DNA of 64,000 nucleotides, taken from assembly GCA_037176885.1 (NCBI GenBank), contig JAWWNJ010000011.1, forward strand, positions 806,001-870,000, written 5' to 3'. Made by a program: the position numbers and the translations under genes. Source of the stretch: Favolaschia claudopus (taxonomy: Eukaryota; Basidiomycota; Agaricomycetes; Agaricales; Mycenaceae). Below, in pieces: positions 11,028 to 22,774 of the stretch. The notes beneath the pieces are model-generated. The model worked only from the letters and a program-made list of their open reading frames with translations, was not told where the DNA came from and did no database searches. Positions within the stretch are counted from its first letter, which is position 1, and every line of letters begins with the position of its first letter.

Positions 11028-11784
11028 GGGGAAGTCAGAGTCCTTCTAGTACATTCTCGTGGTTATCGACAGGAGGGTCGTCCACGGAAGGCCAAGCGCT
11101 GCAGTCAGCCGGAGCTGAGCTGTCGCGTTCCGTGCGTCCGCGCCCAGTCAAATCGCTTTCAGGTTGTTTGTCCGCCCACATGGGGTTTGGACAATGTCTT
11201 GAGAGGGCGGTAGCGAAAACACTGAGAACGATTTCGCGATTTACTTAATCTGATGACTCTTCTGAGCCAGCCGCTGCGAGAGGATAGGCTCCAACCTTTG
11301 CAAGGATAATTTGAAGCACACCCTTTGCAGAGGCTGCGCACGTCCCTCGTTTCGTCCAAGCCTCGGATTGGAAGAATACAGTGTTGAGTAAATCGTGCAA
11401 GATTGGCAGCCTAAACAGTCCCCCGCCGCAGGGCGTAGCGCATTGAATGGGATTTGTCTCAAAGACCGATCGGAGCATGTCCAGAGACCACCAGAGGTCG
11501 ATCAGCTGCGGTATGTGTTCTGCTGCACAATCGCATAGCTGAGTGTGTGAACTTGTTCAGCAGCAGAGGGCAAGAACGTCTGGCCACAACGTCGCGCGTT
11601 CTGCTCAAGTTCTGAAGGTTGGGGAAGAGAGAACACGGTCAGGTGAGCGTTGTCAAGCTTACTAAAGCTGGTGACGTCATCTATGTCGGTGCTGCCGAAA
11701 TACGCCGCGTCGCCGCTTTTTATCTTTTTCTGCTTCCAAGTTCCAGTCCTTCCAGCTCTTCTACGCGACTGTCCTGAGCTCAGA
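11028..11784. other. Intergenic, Zn2Cys6 gene upstream region
   Basis: About 750 bases between the MITE and the regulator start. No supported gene; short frames on both strands lack motifs. The Zn2Cys6 gene promoter must be here. Confidence 0.45.
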
Positions 11785-14639
11785 ATGCCAAAGGGAGCCG
11801 GAACCCGCGCTCGCGGTCCCTACGCCTTACAGGCGTGTGTCATTTGCAGATCTAAAAAGTCAAAGTGCGACGGCGCAAAACCGGTATGCGGCTCTTGTGC
11901 AGCGTCTGGACGCGATCATGAAGTGCGATAACAGTATCCTTTCCAGTTATCCCGCCTGACTCGAAGCCCATGTTAGTGTTCTTGGGGAAGGGATGCTGCC
12001 CCTCGAAAACCGCGCACAGAGGCCCATTTTGAAGCGTTGAGGAAGCATTCTGACTCGCAGCAGGCGTATATTGAACGCCTTGAAGAAATGCTGGAAAAAT
12101 GTGTATGCCAAGATACATCTGCATGTCTTCAATTTCGGCCACAATCTAGCACATCGGGGGAGAGTATCAAACAAGAAGAAGTCGAAACGAGATCAGAGCC
12201 ACCAGATTCAGACGAGGAAATCACATCGGAACTGACACTCCCGACGCAGCGACTCAAGGTATGAACGAAGTGTGCCGCTTTGACTTGAAATGTCCTATTA
12301 ATATTCTACCAGCTAGACGATAGCCTCGGGAATCTCGTCCTTCACGGCGTGACGAGCTCACCCTTCAGGTTCGGTAACAAGCATCCCGGTGAAATTTCCC
12401 CAATATCGGAGGTGATTGCAAATCCAGAGGCAGTCTACGTCTTGCAACTCGATGGGGTAGATTCATCGCAGACGCATCCCGATATCGACTGGTCGAGATA
12501 CTTACCGCAAGACGTTGTTCTGGATAGAAGAGAGCATGACAAGTTCGTTGTCCCTCTACGAACAACTATGCCGATGATTACAAACTTGACAGGCTCCTCC
12601 ATCTTGCTTTCTCGTTCTTCACCACCTACACTCTGCGCATAGTGCCCTCTCAGTTTTTGAGAGATATGTACCGTGCATTGAGTGTTCCTCGCACGAGTAA
12701 ACCTCCAAGAACGCCTCACTACTCCCCTATCTTACACAACGCCATTTTCGCTGTAATTTCGGCGTTTTCCGATAGCCTGTATCTGAGGGAGCGCAGGACC
12801 CGGCAGCGCTTCATCAACACAGCCAAACCTTTGATTGACGCTGAACTGTGGAAGCCCGATATTAGCTTGGTGCATGCCTTCGCCTTCCTCGGCACGTACT
12901 ATGCAAATTACGGTAAATTTATTGCCAGCCTGACCGTGAGGGCATCATGACTGAAATTGTGTCAGGTGAAAGGATACAGGCTGAACTGTACTTTGGTCGG
13001 TTGCCTTTGGTGGTATATACAGCATCTGCTCACCTCTACTTGCAGGGAAGAGTACTCGGTTGAGCGTAACCCGTATGGTTTTCGTCTCTTGCTGTCGCTA
13101 CAATCTCACTCATTTCATCCGATTAGTTGGTCTCTCAATCGACGCCGCACCATGGGTTACATCCGGCCTCATAAGCGAGGACGAACGCATAGCAAGAAAC
13201 CGAGCTCATTGGACCATTTACTCACTGGTAGATCCTAGCTTCGTTTTCCGCTTTGCGATTAGTTCACCTGCATTATCTAGGATGTATGCTGGGCACTTTA
13301 TTTCGGACGGGATTTCTGTGGCCCACCGGAACCTCGTCGAAATATTCCGATGCCACATGTGGACACGGAATTGGACCAGGTGTTGTGGTATCATCCATCT
13401 GCCAACATCGCCCCTCAGCCGAATTATGACACTCTTGTGTTTTACCAATCTTCAGCTCTCATTGCTATAGCTCGCGAGATCATTGAAGTCGTGTACGCCT
13501 CACATCTTGTGTTCCTCGGTTAGGAATGCTAACCTTTTGATAGGAACCTGTTACGCCCTGCTCGGTCGCATCTTGTTCAGATAGATCAACAAGTTACTAA
13601 GATCGAGTAAAGCCTTCTTTTCAATTTCGTCGCTTTACCTCTACTCATTACCGCAGCCTAGAGTTGAATACCTGGAAGAGCCAGCTGCCGCCACACCTTG
13701 ATATGACCCTGGCTAACAGATCAAAGTCCACTCCAAACCGGTTCATGCTACACCTCACGTACTGGTGGTGCTTCATCGTCCTCCACCGTCCATTCTTTAC
13801 TCGACGGACGCAGTCTATCCAACACTCTGATCGGGAAGTAGATCATGTCAAGGTGCGCCCGCTTTGTCCAACCAGCTGCATCTTACTGAGAATCCTGTGC
13901 ACCAAAGCTATGCATACGTGCAGCGGAGCATATCATGGAGCTGACTGAGCTCTGGCGCAACCTCTACACGCTCCGTCTCGTGCCAATCACCTTAAATCAG
14001 ATAATCTTCAACGCGGCGACCATCTTCCTATTACGCGCACTACAGGCCACCGCCAGCCCGCGCATTGCACACGCCGCGCTCAATACCGCCTTGTCGCAAG
14101 TGGAGACTTGCTTGAAATACCTCGACGAGATCAGCGTAACCTGGACGTGCGCAAATTTTGGCAAAGACTCGCTGCAGAACATTCTAGACAAGAGACTTCG
14201 ACCTGTCATCTCGCGACGAGTCGCTCAGAAGAGCCGGAGCACAGACCTGACCTCCTCTCCATCACCATCTACGTCGTCGAATTCCCCATCCGACAATCTG
14301 AGCCCCACTGTTGCTTCGGTGTACACAATGGAGCCTGAACAGCAAAGTGGCCCGACTACCGCAGAACGACAGCCACGGTCTACTGCTGTTCACGCTCCGG
14401 CCGACTGGTTCCAGCCCTCTGCCTTCGTTGGGCAACCAGAAACCGTGCCCGATGCCTTGTCGCTTACGGCTGCCGACGCCCCGATCGATTTTGCCGCCGA
14501 TGTCGATATGACAGCGTTGCTTACGAATTACGACTTTTTGGGAGGTTCTGAGCTTTGGGGTCGGGATCCGAATCTCATGGTTTTGGATGACAACGCCGCC
14601 GCAGCGTTGTTTACCATAGGTTTTCCACAGCAGTTCTGA
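11785..14639 (+). CDS. Zn(2)-Cys(6) fungal transcription factor
   Basis: Nuclear DNA-binding regulator. MPKGAGTRARGPYALQ leads into the binuclear zinc cluster, Cys18-x2-Cys21-x6-Cys28-x6-Cys35-x2-Cys38-x8-Cys47. The sixth Cys is created by the first intron (...GRDHE joined to CSWGRDAAPRKPR; donor near 11926, acceptor TTAG near 11973). A short coiled coil, QQAYIERLEEMLEK, follows, then an acidic stretch. The middle homology region includes FLRDMYRALSVPRT, YSPILHNAIFAVISAFSD and LYLRERRTRQRFIN, later LNTWKSQLPPHL, RFMLHLTYWWCFIVLHRPFF, and ALSQVETCLKYLDEISVTW. The C-terminus (to 14639) is low-complexity, Ser/Pro and acidic, probably an activation region. At least seven short introns. Target genes are unknown; the neighbouring transporter is only a positional candidate. 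Confidence 0.88.
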
Positions 14640-14854
14640 TCTACATGGGCGTGTCATATAGAGACGGTTCGATACCTCTTTATTCTACTTGTACGATAGC
14701 CCTTGTAATGTGTATTTTAGTAACTTACACCCAGCCAACTCATAGATCTAGACTCTATTGCTGCCCCAAAAATTTCCTTTTCGAGCGATTGGCGTTGAAT
14801 AAGTGCGTGACACAGTGACGAGCGTAACAGGCGCATGGACCACCTCCAACACCA

Positions 14855-16503
14855 ATGGCGGCAAGCAAGCGCATGTCGCAGTCCTTCACCCTAGAGCCCC
14901 CGCAGTTCCCTAAAGCTATCAACGAACCTGACGACGTTGAAAGATGGGTTGAGGATTGGCGGAATGTCCTCGCGAAAGGTAGATCGAAAGTTTGAAGTGA
15001 AGTGCTCCTTGGGCTTATCTGGCGCGTTTGCTAGACCTTATCGACTCCCGGATCGTCGATATTGACGGAGAAACTAGCGTTGAAGAAGCTTGTGAGGTCT
15101 GTTCAAGGCATTTATCTGGACGGAATGCTTGCTCTGACTTTCTTCTCTAGATAGTACTCTCTGAAAACATTCCTTGCCTTGCGGTCAGAGCTTCTGAGTC
15201 TGAGGAGCAGTATTCAGGACTTTTCGATGTTTGTGGCTCGCTCAGCCTCTAAATCCACGCCTAACTGCCGGTCTGGACCAGTGGGGGGATGTTAATGCAT
15301 TTTTGACGCTTGCAGCAACTCGTCATACTTCGCCGCGGGACGACTTGATTGACAACTCTCGGGCTGTAGCCATAGTCTCCGCCGCACGAGCAGGTCATGT
15401 ACCGGTTCGTCTTGTCAGCAGTGCGTTTTTTTCTTTACATGCATTTGGCAGCCAATGACTCGACGCTTTAGATCTCTCGGAGAAAAATCCTTTAGAGATG
15501 TTGCCTGACACCGCGTCCATTATAGCCCTTCTTGAGATTTTCTCTCGAGGCGCTCACCGTGTCCTCATTCGAGCATCGGGCTCAGGGCCAACCTCCTTCC
15601 TTGGGATAGTCTCAGACAGGCGTCTGCTAACCTGGTTCGCTGAATACAAACCTACAGCAGCTTTCCTGGAAACACATCTGCACTCTCTGTCCCTGCCATC
15701 TCTTCACCTCTTTTCTGCGGTAATCACTGCTACCAGCACCTCGTCCGTGCTTGACGCCATGCGTTTGATGAGCGAGGAAGGCGTCAGCAGTGTCGCGGTG
15801 CTTGATGACGATACAGGCGTGCTACTCAGCGCTGTCAGCGTGACTGACATTGGCCGCCTTGTCGTTCCGTCCCAAAGCAAGCAAATATTGACTATGCCTC
15901 TACACCAATTCATCTCCCTGATCAAGGCGCCGGACGGATCGACTGACGGTGCGGATCGATACCCAGGTTAGTGCATCCAACCCCTCCTCTTCCCATCGTC
16001 TCATCCCACGTACCACAGTATACGCGGTTTCCCCATCTTCGTTGCTTTCGTACACAATCCAGAAGCTACTCGCTAGTCGGTCCTTATGTATCTACTACAC
16101 TGACATATACTCATTGCACAACGTTTTTGCAGCTAATTCTCACCGCCTTTTCATTACGCGGGAAACAAACGGCGCTGCCTCGCCTATCATTGCGTCGGCA
16201 CATATCCCTCTTACCGGCGTCGTTTCAATCGTAGACAGTAAGCCGTTGCTCCTTGCTACTGGAGGAACTATGCTCATGGTCCTCGAAGTTCTTTCCCTCT
16301 TTGCGCGCCTCGCACATCTCGATGTCGATCCTGCCCGCATGCAGCGCAACCGCCGTGCGTCTACGGCGAGCACGAATTCTGCTCACTCCGCCTCAGGTCG
16401 CTCAGCCTCTTCTCACCGGAGTGGCGGCAGCGTGTCGCGGACTCCGAGCCTCAGGACAAGCGCGGGGGCGAATGAAAGCGGTGGCAGTCTAGCCAAGGGA
16501 TAG
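14855..16503 (+). CDS. CBS-domain protein, Sds23-like
   Basis: Resembles fission-yeast Sds23/Moc1 and budding-yeast Sds23/24, CBS-pair proteins that restrain PP2A-type phosphatase during stress and cell-cycle control. The start MAASKRMSQSFTLEPPQF (14855) is preferred because the ATG at 14835 quickly hits a stop. Exons then read DDVERWVEDWRNVLAK, DLIDSRIVDIDGETSVEEAC, IVLSENIPCLAVRASE, DVNAFLTLAATRHT, and a long exon with SIIALLEIFSRGAHRVLI, FLGIVSDRRLLTWF, SVLDAMRLMSEEGVSSVAV and SVTDIGRLVVPSQ. The last CBS strand, GVVSIVD, joins ILSLFARLAH over a 51-nt in-frame intron (16238-16288), then DVDPARMQRNRRAS and a Ser-rich tail. Length and C-terminal motif match fungal orthologs. Confidence 0.82.
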
Positions 16504-17153
16504 TTCGCTGTAAGTTTATGGTTATGGCCGACGGCAGGAGATGCGAATTTGTATGAACTGAACTTGGCAAAGCACAACTATGTATCATGTACTTATGTTT
16601 TGGACCCTTGTATTAGAAGTTTTGTCGCCATTCACAAAACCGCAACCTACTTGTTTGTTGACAACTTCGTTGGTGTTGTCGGCCGAAGCACCGAAATGAA
16701 ACTTGAACTGTCATTTCTTGCCCAACTCGTTCACCTAATCCAACACCTTCAACACGATTGTTTCCAAGCGACTCCCTGCCAATGTACTCTCGCGCTGAGA
16801 CCCTTGAAGGATTTTGGAATCTGGAATCCAAACCGGCAGTCTTGGATCATCGACCAGTAACTCGGAGCTCCGAGCGAGTCCGCGAGCAAATGATTTTGAA
16901 TTTTAACCATCCCAAGCCATTTCAATGCCGCCGCACGGCGTTTCAAGACCGCCCAGGCACATACAGAGTACCGTAGTCCACTGACGCCGTTGAGAAATGC
17001 GTGTGGCCACGTATTCTTTCTGTAGATCATGCTGATTCATCCGAGTCGACGAGCCTCCATTGGGATACGCGAATTGCGCGAATCGATTGATGAATCCGGG
17101 TCGAGTCACTGGGCAATTTGTATAAATTGCTAACTGCTCTGCGTTCCCCACAA
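16504..17153. other. Intergenic, no gene seen
   Basis: About 650 bases between the Sds23-like stop and the transporter start. Several short frames on both strands have no motifs. TATAAATTGC at 17121-17130 is a possible TATA box about 25 bases before the transporter start. Confidence 0.45.
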
Positions 17154-19430
17154 ATGGCTTCTGAATCGGACAGTCTACGTCTGAGCGAACTCCTGCTCAT
17201 AGGTTCTGTTTCCGGTGTCACCACTCTCAATGTAGCGAGGGTGTCCCTATCTTATTCACTTACGGTGTTCACCCCAATCTGAAGGTCTTTCTCTCTGGTG
17301 CCTTGACGGTGGCACTTCCAACGATCGGCAAAGATCTAGGTTTTAAGCAATCGGAACTTCAGTGGCCCGTTAACGTTTATGCGCAAGTTGTTTCGATACA
17401 CTGGCGACGCTCCAATATTCACACTCAACCTCTACAGTCTTTCTTACGGTTGCCTACTGCTCTTCTTCGGGCGACTTGGGGATATTGTCGGCGGACGGTT
17501 CATGTTCTTAGCAGGCTCTATCTGGTTTTCAATTTGGTTTGCCCTTCGTGTAATCTTCGTTCTTCGTTAAAACAGCATCGAATGAAACAGGAGCTTGGCG
17601 ACTGCTTTTGCGCCGTCTTCGGGGGCTTTCATTGGCTTCGTAGCTGCCATGGGTATTGGCGCTGCTGCTAACACCCCAAGCGCAATCGGCCTCCTGTCCA
17701 CTTGTTTCCCGCCGGGTAAGCGACTGCCGCATTGTGATTTTGTACTGCCCATTTTCATCCTCGTGACTTAGGTACGAAGCGAAATAAAGCTTACGGAGTC
17801 CTGGGAGCAGGACAACCCCTCGGGTTCATTCTCGGTTTGGTTTTGGGTGAGTAGAACATAGTCGATCTGCTATTGGTCCGAAGGCTTCACAATGGATAGG
17901 TGGTATTCTCACACAGAGCAAAGCGACGTGGCGTGCCGTGTTTTACATGCAGTCAGGACTGGGTGTTTTGTTCGTTGTACTAGGGTTTCTGTTCTTGGTC
18001 AAACAGTCCCCTGCCAAACGGTACAATAAAGGCTTAGATTGGGGAGGAACCATTCTTAGCACCGCCGGAATTGGAATGCTGTCTTACAGCTTAGCGTGAG
18101 TTTTAGATTTGCAAAAGCATTGAGCAACATGCGGTCGGGCATTTACTGATATTTTCATAGGGACTCAACGACTGCCAAAAAAGGGTGGTCCACGCCGCAA
18201 ATTCCCAGTCTATTCAGTGCATCTGCGGTCGTGTTGACCGCTTTCATTTTCTACGAACGCCGCCGAGAGGCGCGCGGCCAGTCCGTGATCCTTCCCATAC
18301 AAATTTGGAGACAACCAGGAACTCAAATGAGCGCGATCATTGCTTGTCAGTTCCTGGTGTGGTGGAGTGCGTAACATTTATTTTTGGCTCTGTATGCGCA
18401 ACTGAAAACGATTAGGTTTCAATGTGTTGTCATATTTCTCGACCTTATAGTATGAACTATTTCATACGTACAATTTTGACGATGGCTGATTTCTCTTCTC
18501 CGATAAGCTACCAGCAAGTGATTCGAATTAATCCGCTACAGACTGCCGGTAAGATCTCATCGCTTCTTATTCCGATTCCTCGTTGGCTTATTTATCGCGG
18601 TTTGAACCAATCGAAAGTCCGATTCAGTCCAATGACCATTGGAGGTAATTGCACTCAATATATGATTTTCTGCATCGTTCAAACACTTTCAGGCTTCTTG
18701 GTGAACATCATCACTGGATATCTGATGAGTCGCGTTCGCGGTCAAACCCTTGTCTTCGTTGGACTCATTGGCAGCATGGTACGCATCGTCATGTCTTCAA
18801 GGATCCACTCTCATTCTCTGCTTAGATCGCCCCTTTGATTTTTGCGGTGATGAATGTGCACGCATCTTATTGGGGATCAACATTCCTAGTGATGCTTCTC
18901 GTCTGTTCGTGTTCAATTCCTTAAGTTGAAAACAATTACCCTAACTGACCTCATCTTAGCTGGCGGGGACGTATTCTACCCTGTTGGGAATCTCCACCTG
19001 TCTTCTGTCTTTGACGAGGACTCGCAATCTATGGCTGGGGGTTTGTTCAACGTCGCCAGTCGGGTTAGAATTTCTTTTATCCTAGAAATCAATAAAACAC
19101 TCCCACTGATTACTTGCATAGCTTGGAACTTCGCTCGGCCTCGCAGTCACTTCCAGCATCGCGACCGCCACGTCGGAGAAATATAGTCGTGCACATCCTT
19201 CTCTCGCTGCCGACTCGCCTGAAGTCTTGATGGTGGGCTATCGTGCTGCGGGATGGACCTGTTTCGCAGCTGCTGTAATTGCCTTTGGCATAACAATTTT
19301 CGGACTTAAGGGAATGGGAGTTCCTGGGGCGAGATCTGAGCAGGAGTCGGACATCCATTTGCCAGAGAGGGCAAATGTCGACAAACAGGCAGGCCCGGTG
19401 GAAGCACCGCCACCAGAAAATGTGTCGTAG
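17154..19430 (+). CDS. MFS transporter, DHA2 (14-TM drug:H+ antiporter)-like
   Basis: Plasma-membrane proton-driven exporter of the EmrB/QacA-like DHA2 type. After a short N-terminus (MASESDSLRLSELLLI) come FLSGALTVALPTIGKDLGFK, LQWPVNVY, SLSYGCLLLFFGRLGDIVGG (the conserved loop G-R-L-x-D), NTPSAIGLLSTCFPPG, NKAYGVLGAGQPLGFILGL, ATWRAVFYMQSGLGVLFVVL, GLDWGGTILSTAGIGMLSYS, and later LGLAVTSSIATATSEKYSR and a last helix AAGWTCFAAAVIAFGITIF. The hydrophilic tail ends at 19430. The gene is broken by about ten introns. These proteins export toxins, drugs or metabolites; the substrate here is unknown. Several exon borders in the middle are approximate. Confidence 0.85.
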
Positions 19431-19591
19431 TGCTCTATTTACCATGAAAATTGAACTAGAATGAGTTCGAAGTCGCTTGATCCTATTCTATCGAATGTGA
19501 TGCCGAGTCCCCTCGAGCAGAGAAATTCTGGTGGTGGACGTTGAGTTGTTTCTAGATTTTGAATCGCTTGAGCGAGTTGAGATGAACAGTT

Positions 19592-20110
19592 CTATGCGTT
19601 CAGTTTTTTGGCCATGAACATCGTATCGACCAGCGGTGTTTCATAATACTTCTCCGTCTCCTCAAAACCCTCGCTAGCATACAATTTTCGCGCCGCTTCC
19701 ATCTTTTCCAAAGTATCCAACATAGCCGTTTGATACCCAGCCTTCCGAGCAACGTTCAATGCTTCGCGTACGAGAGCTCGAGCAACACCCCTGCCTCTGG
19801 CTTCCGGGAGGGTATATAATCGTTTGAGCTCACAACATCGTTCCGAGCTGTCAGCGTTCCCCGCGCGATGCTTCAGTGGGCGCATGGCGATAATACCGAG
19901 AGGGGTGGAGGTTTCCGCGTCAATTGCTAGCAAAATTGCGCCAGAAGGCGGGCTATATGCGCCGGGCAGATCTGCCAATTCTGCGGCGTAGTTTTGGAAA
20001 GTGAGGTCCAAATCCAACCATGTCGTGTATGATGTGAATAGGGATCTGACGAGCGGGAGATGCTCTGGGGTGTGTGCGGGGACGAGAAGAAATGTTGGGT
20101 CGGAGGACAT
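19592..20110 (-). CDS. GNAT-family N-acetyltransferase
   Basis: Intronless 172-residue GNAT enzyme transferring acetyl from acetyl-CoA to an unknown amine. The acetyl-CoA-binding motif A is seen in CELKRLYTLPEARGRGVARA (R-G-R-G-V-A pyrophosphate loop), followed by LVREALNVARKAGYQTAMLD and AARKLYASEGFEE, the usual C-terminal strand-helix. Convergent with the transporter (about 160 bases between stops) and divergent from RRG9, sharing about 118 bases of promoter. Confidence 0.88.
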   Translation of the reverse strand: MSSDPTFLLVPAHTPEHLPLVRSLFTSYTTWLDLDLTFQNYAAELADLPGAYSPPSGAILLAIDAETSTPLGIIAMRPLKHRAGNADSSERCCELKRLYTLPEARGRGVARALVREALNVARKAGYQTAMLDTLEKMEAARKLYASEGFEETEKYYETPLVDTMFMAKKLNA

Positions 20111-20228
20111 GGTGGTTCACGATGAGCAGAATCTTATCGTGACTCGAGCGACCAAGTGGTTCAAAATTATGTTGTTGATTTCGGCTTTATTCGGAGAAGG
20201 AGAAGGATCATCAATAATTGATGGTGAT

Positions 20229-20909
20229 ATGTTTTCTGCTCTTCGCCTCTTCATTGCTCGGCCTGCGAGATGTCTCAACGCCCCCGCGCCTGCGTGTACT
20301 ATCTGTAGATATACCACAAGGTCTGCTAGGTCTATCCTAGACGACGACTCTATCCCCGTCGACCTTTCCGAGGACAACGACGCTGTCGATGGCGTCCGTT
20401 CAACTAACCCGCGCCGAAACCCTTCGTCGGAAAAAACTCCTTCCACCTGGCAAGTACACCGTTCGGCAATAAAGGAGTCTTTTCCGGACGGCTGGAATCC
20501 TCCGCGCAAACTTTCGCGCGAAGCAATGGAGGGGCTGCGTCAATTGAATCGTGTGGACCCAGAAACGTTCACTACACCTGTCCTGGCAGAGCGCTTCCGC
20601 GTAAGTCCCGAAGCAGTGCGGAGGATATTGAAGAGCAGGTGGACACCTCCGGTGGAACGACGTGCGAAGCTGCTCAAAAAGGAGGCTGACGCGAAGGCGG
20701 AGTTTTTGAGTTTGCGTGCGCTGAAGGAGAGGATGGAAACAAGACGGGTGATGGAGAGTCGAATGGACATGCGCGAGGCGAGGCGTATGGATGCGTTTGA
20801 GCTGGATGACGGGGAAGAAGAAATTGAAACGCAGCCGGACGAGGGCGACGCACCCCATCGTGCACCAGTGCGCGGTGTTCATGCGCGTGATAGGCTCACT
20901 TTTCAGTAA
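20229..20909 (+). CDS. RRG9: Rrg9/neugrin-like mitochondrial protein
   Basis: Neugrin/Rrg9 family, required for mitochondrial genome maintenance and respiratory growth in yeast. The ATG at 20229 gives a 226-residue protein with a basic amphipathic presequence (MFSALRLFIARPARCLNAPA). The upstream in-frame ATG at 20001 is rejected because it overlaps the neighbouring acetyltransferase and would bury the presequence. The family core is WQVHRSAIKESFPDGWNPPR followed by KLSREAMEGLRQLNRVDPE, LAERFRVSPEAVRRILKSRW and a long basic helix. The acidic tail ends at 20909. Intronless. Confidence 0.88.
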   Translation: MFSALRLFIARPARCLNAPAPACTICRYTTRSARSILDDDSIPVDLSEDNDAVDGVRSTNPRRNPSSEKTPSTWQVHRSAIKESFPDGWNPPRKLSREAMEGLRQLNRVDPETFTTPVLAERFRVSPEAVRRILKSRWTPPVERRAKLLKKEADAKAEFLSLRALKERMETRRVMESRMDMREARRMDAFELDDGEEEIETQPDEGDAPHRAPVRGVHARDRLTFQ

Positions 20910-22774
20910 CGCATATTGCACTGCGAGTCCGTATGAACGCGGTCAGTGTTGTAGCCCTTTGGTTTCTTCATTTCATCACTCATTGAAATTACCTCTAGCT
21001 TTCAGAGCGTCTTGCAATTCAGTGCGTCCGCGGACTGCCTACGGCCTCGTTCCATCTGGTTGTCTGTCGGCTACACTCGTTGCCAGCTTGTCCCCAACGA
21101 ATTTGAGCTACTCGCTCAGCTTTCGCACGAAATCAACGGGAACTACACGAGCAATTAATCATGCTTGCCTGTCTCGGTGTCATCGATGAAGCGACACTTG
21201 AGGTCTCCACGAAAGACCTGCACCTCAGGGAGCCGTGCGGACGACGAGATCTATCTTCCATAGAGCAAAAATACTTTGCAATAGATCAGCTTTACTCGAC
21301 CTCCAGGCCAACGTATGTCTGCTTGTCTCGCGCAGACTCTCTTCGACCCTTTTGCGGAAGGAACTCGATTCCGCTTGCCTCGCAGCGCCGTTTCAGATCA
21401 ACAGGCCTGCGACACTGCAATAGTGGGTCAATTTTGACACAGATCAAGTTCGGCTGGGACCGAAGCTGAAGGGAGGATATGATGAGAGTAGAGCGGATCT
21501 CAGCCATTCCACTGCAGGCTGCACGATCGAGTTCAGTGCTGTCTCAGCCTCTCCGCTTGTCGGCACATCACTAGAATATATTGGGCACACTGGCAGGTGA
21601 AATGTGAATGCAGTTTACTCCAGGATACTGGAGCCTGACATCTCGCACGTATCGACGTGTCGTACGACGTGAATTCTCAGAGTCTCTACACCTTCACAAA
21701 GTCGACCGTGAAAGCCGGCGTTCGCATGCACACAAGATCAGGGAAGTCGCTTGCGCGCTAAGCACATAATTAAAACGTTGGTATAGCTCCGTATACATGA
21801 GAGTTGAGTGGATGAAGAAGTGAATGGTACGCCAACTCATCGTAAGTAAACAAAACGAAAGTCGACATAAATAATGCCAAACAACTAACCTCCAATGCCC
21901 CAATTAGGAAACTTTTAGCGCCGCAGGGACCAGTTCGCGGAGAAGCAGGATTTTCCTTCGTGACGCGTCAGAGAGATGTAAATATATTTACCCTGCGTCA
22001 TCACCTCGGTACCAGGTGATATATTTAAGGCTGCGTCCACTTTGGCTATTGGCCAGAACGCGGCCCAATATCTTCGTTTGTAGAACAATGTGAGGGCAAC
22101 TGGGGTAGTTAGCCTCCCACAAAAATACTGGACAGATAGCCAATCGAACAGGTCTGGTGGACAGATCCGAGTCGGTGTCGTTGATGAATATCGTGGCGGT
22201 ATTCGAAAGACAAGTGAATAAGTGAATTCAGCACCCGATGGTGTGAGTGGATTATGTAGCTTGCGCTATCAGGGCTTGCAGAGCAAGTGCATTCTCATTG
22301 CCCAGTAGAGAATAATCGGCGCTGCACATATAACGAACTTGAAGATGTTTCGTAGTCGCGAAAGCTGAAGCCCAGTTTGTGCGGCGGCGATGAGAGAGAA
22401 AAACGTTGCGGCTGAGCATTCTTATTGGCCTAATCTGAGAGCTACTCGGTGTTGCGAGGCCACCCATGAATCATTACATGTCATTTATTGCGGCAAGTAC
22501 TCGGTGTCGTGTGCCCGAAATTGTGTGTCTTCAGTTGCTTCGGAGTACTCCAAACGACTTGAATGAAGAGTTGTGCAATGAGATTGGGATATTCAACAGT
22601 GTACAAGCCAGGGAGAGCGCCGAACAGCGCCAAAGACATGGAAGAAGGAAGAAGACCTGGGTGACGACCGGAGTCGGCCGAGTCGGCGATCAGTATCGTC
22701 CGTCTTCACCACAGCTCCTTTCCCAATTTTCCCGTTTTTTCTGTGCTCTTGCTCTCTTTCTGTTGTTGTAATAC
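20910..22774. other. Long intergenic region, no gene supported
   Basis: About 1.86 kb between RRG9 and the coactosin gene. Frames near 21.16-21.47 kb and 22.47-22.77 kb are up to about 100 residues but have no motifs and no convincing splice partners. I found no tRNA, terminal repeats or tandem arrays. The coactosin promoter, with a pyrimidine-rich TTTTTTCTGTGCTCTTGCTC stretch, lies at the right end. Confidence 0.45.

Noticed and set aside
20001..20228. Upstream in-frame ATG for RRG9
   Set aside because: It would extend the protein across the divergent promoter and into the acetyltransferase gene and remove the mitochondrial presequence from the N-terminus.
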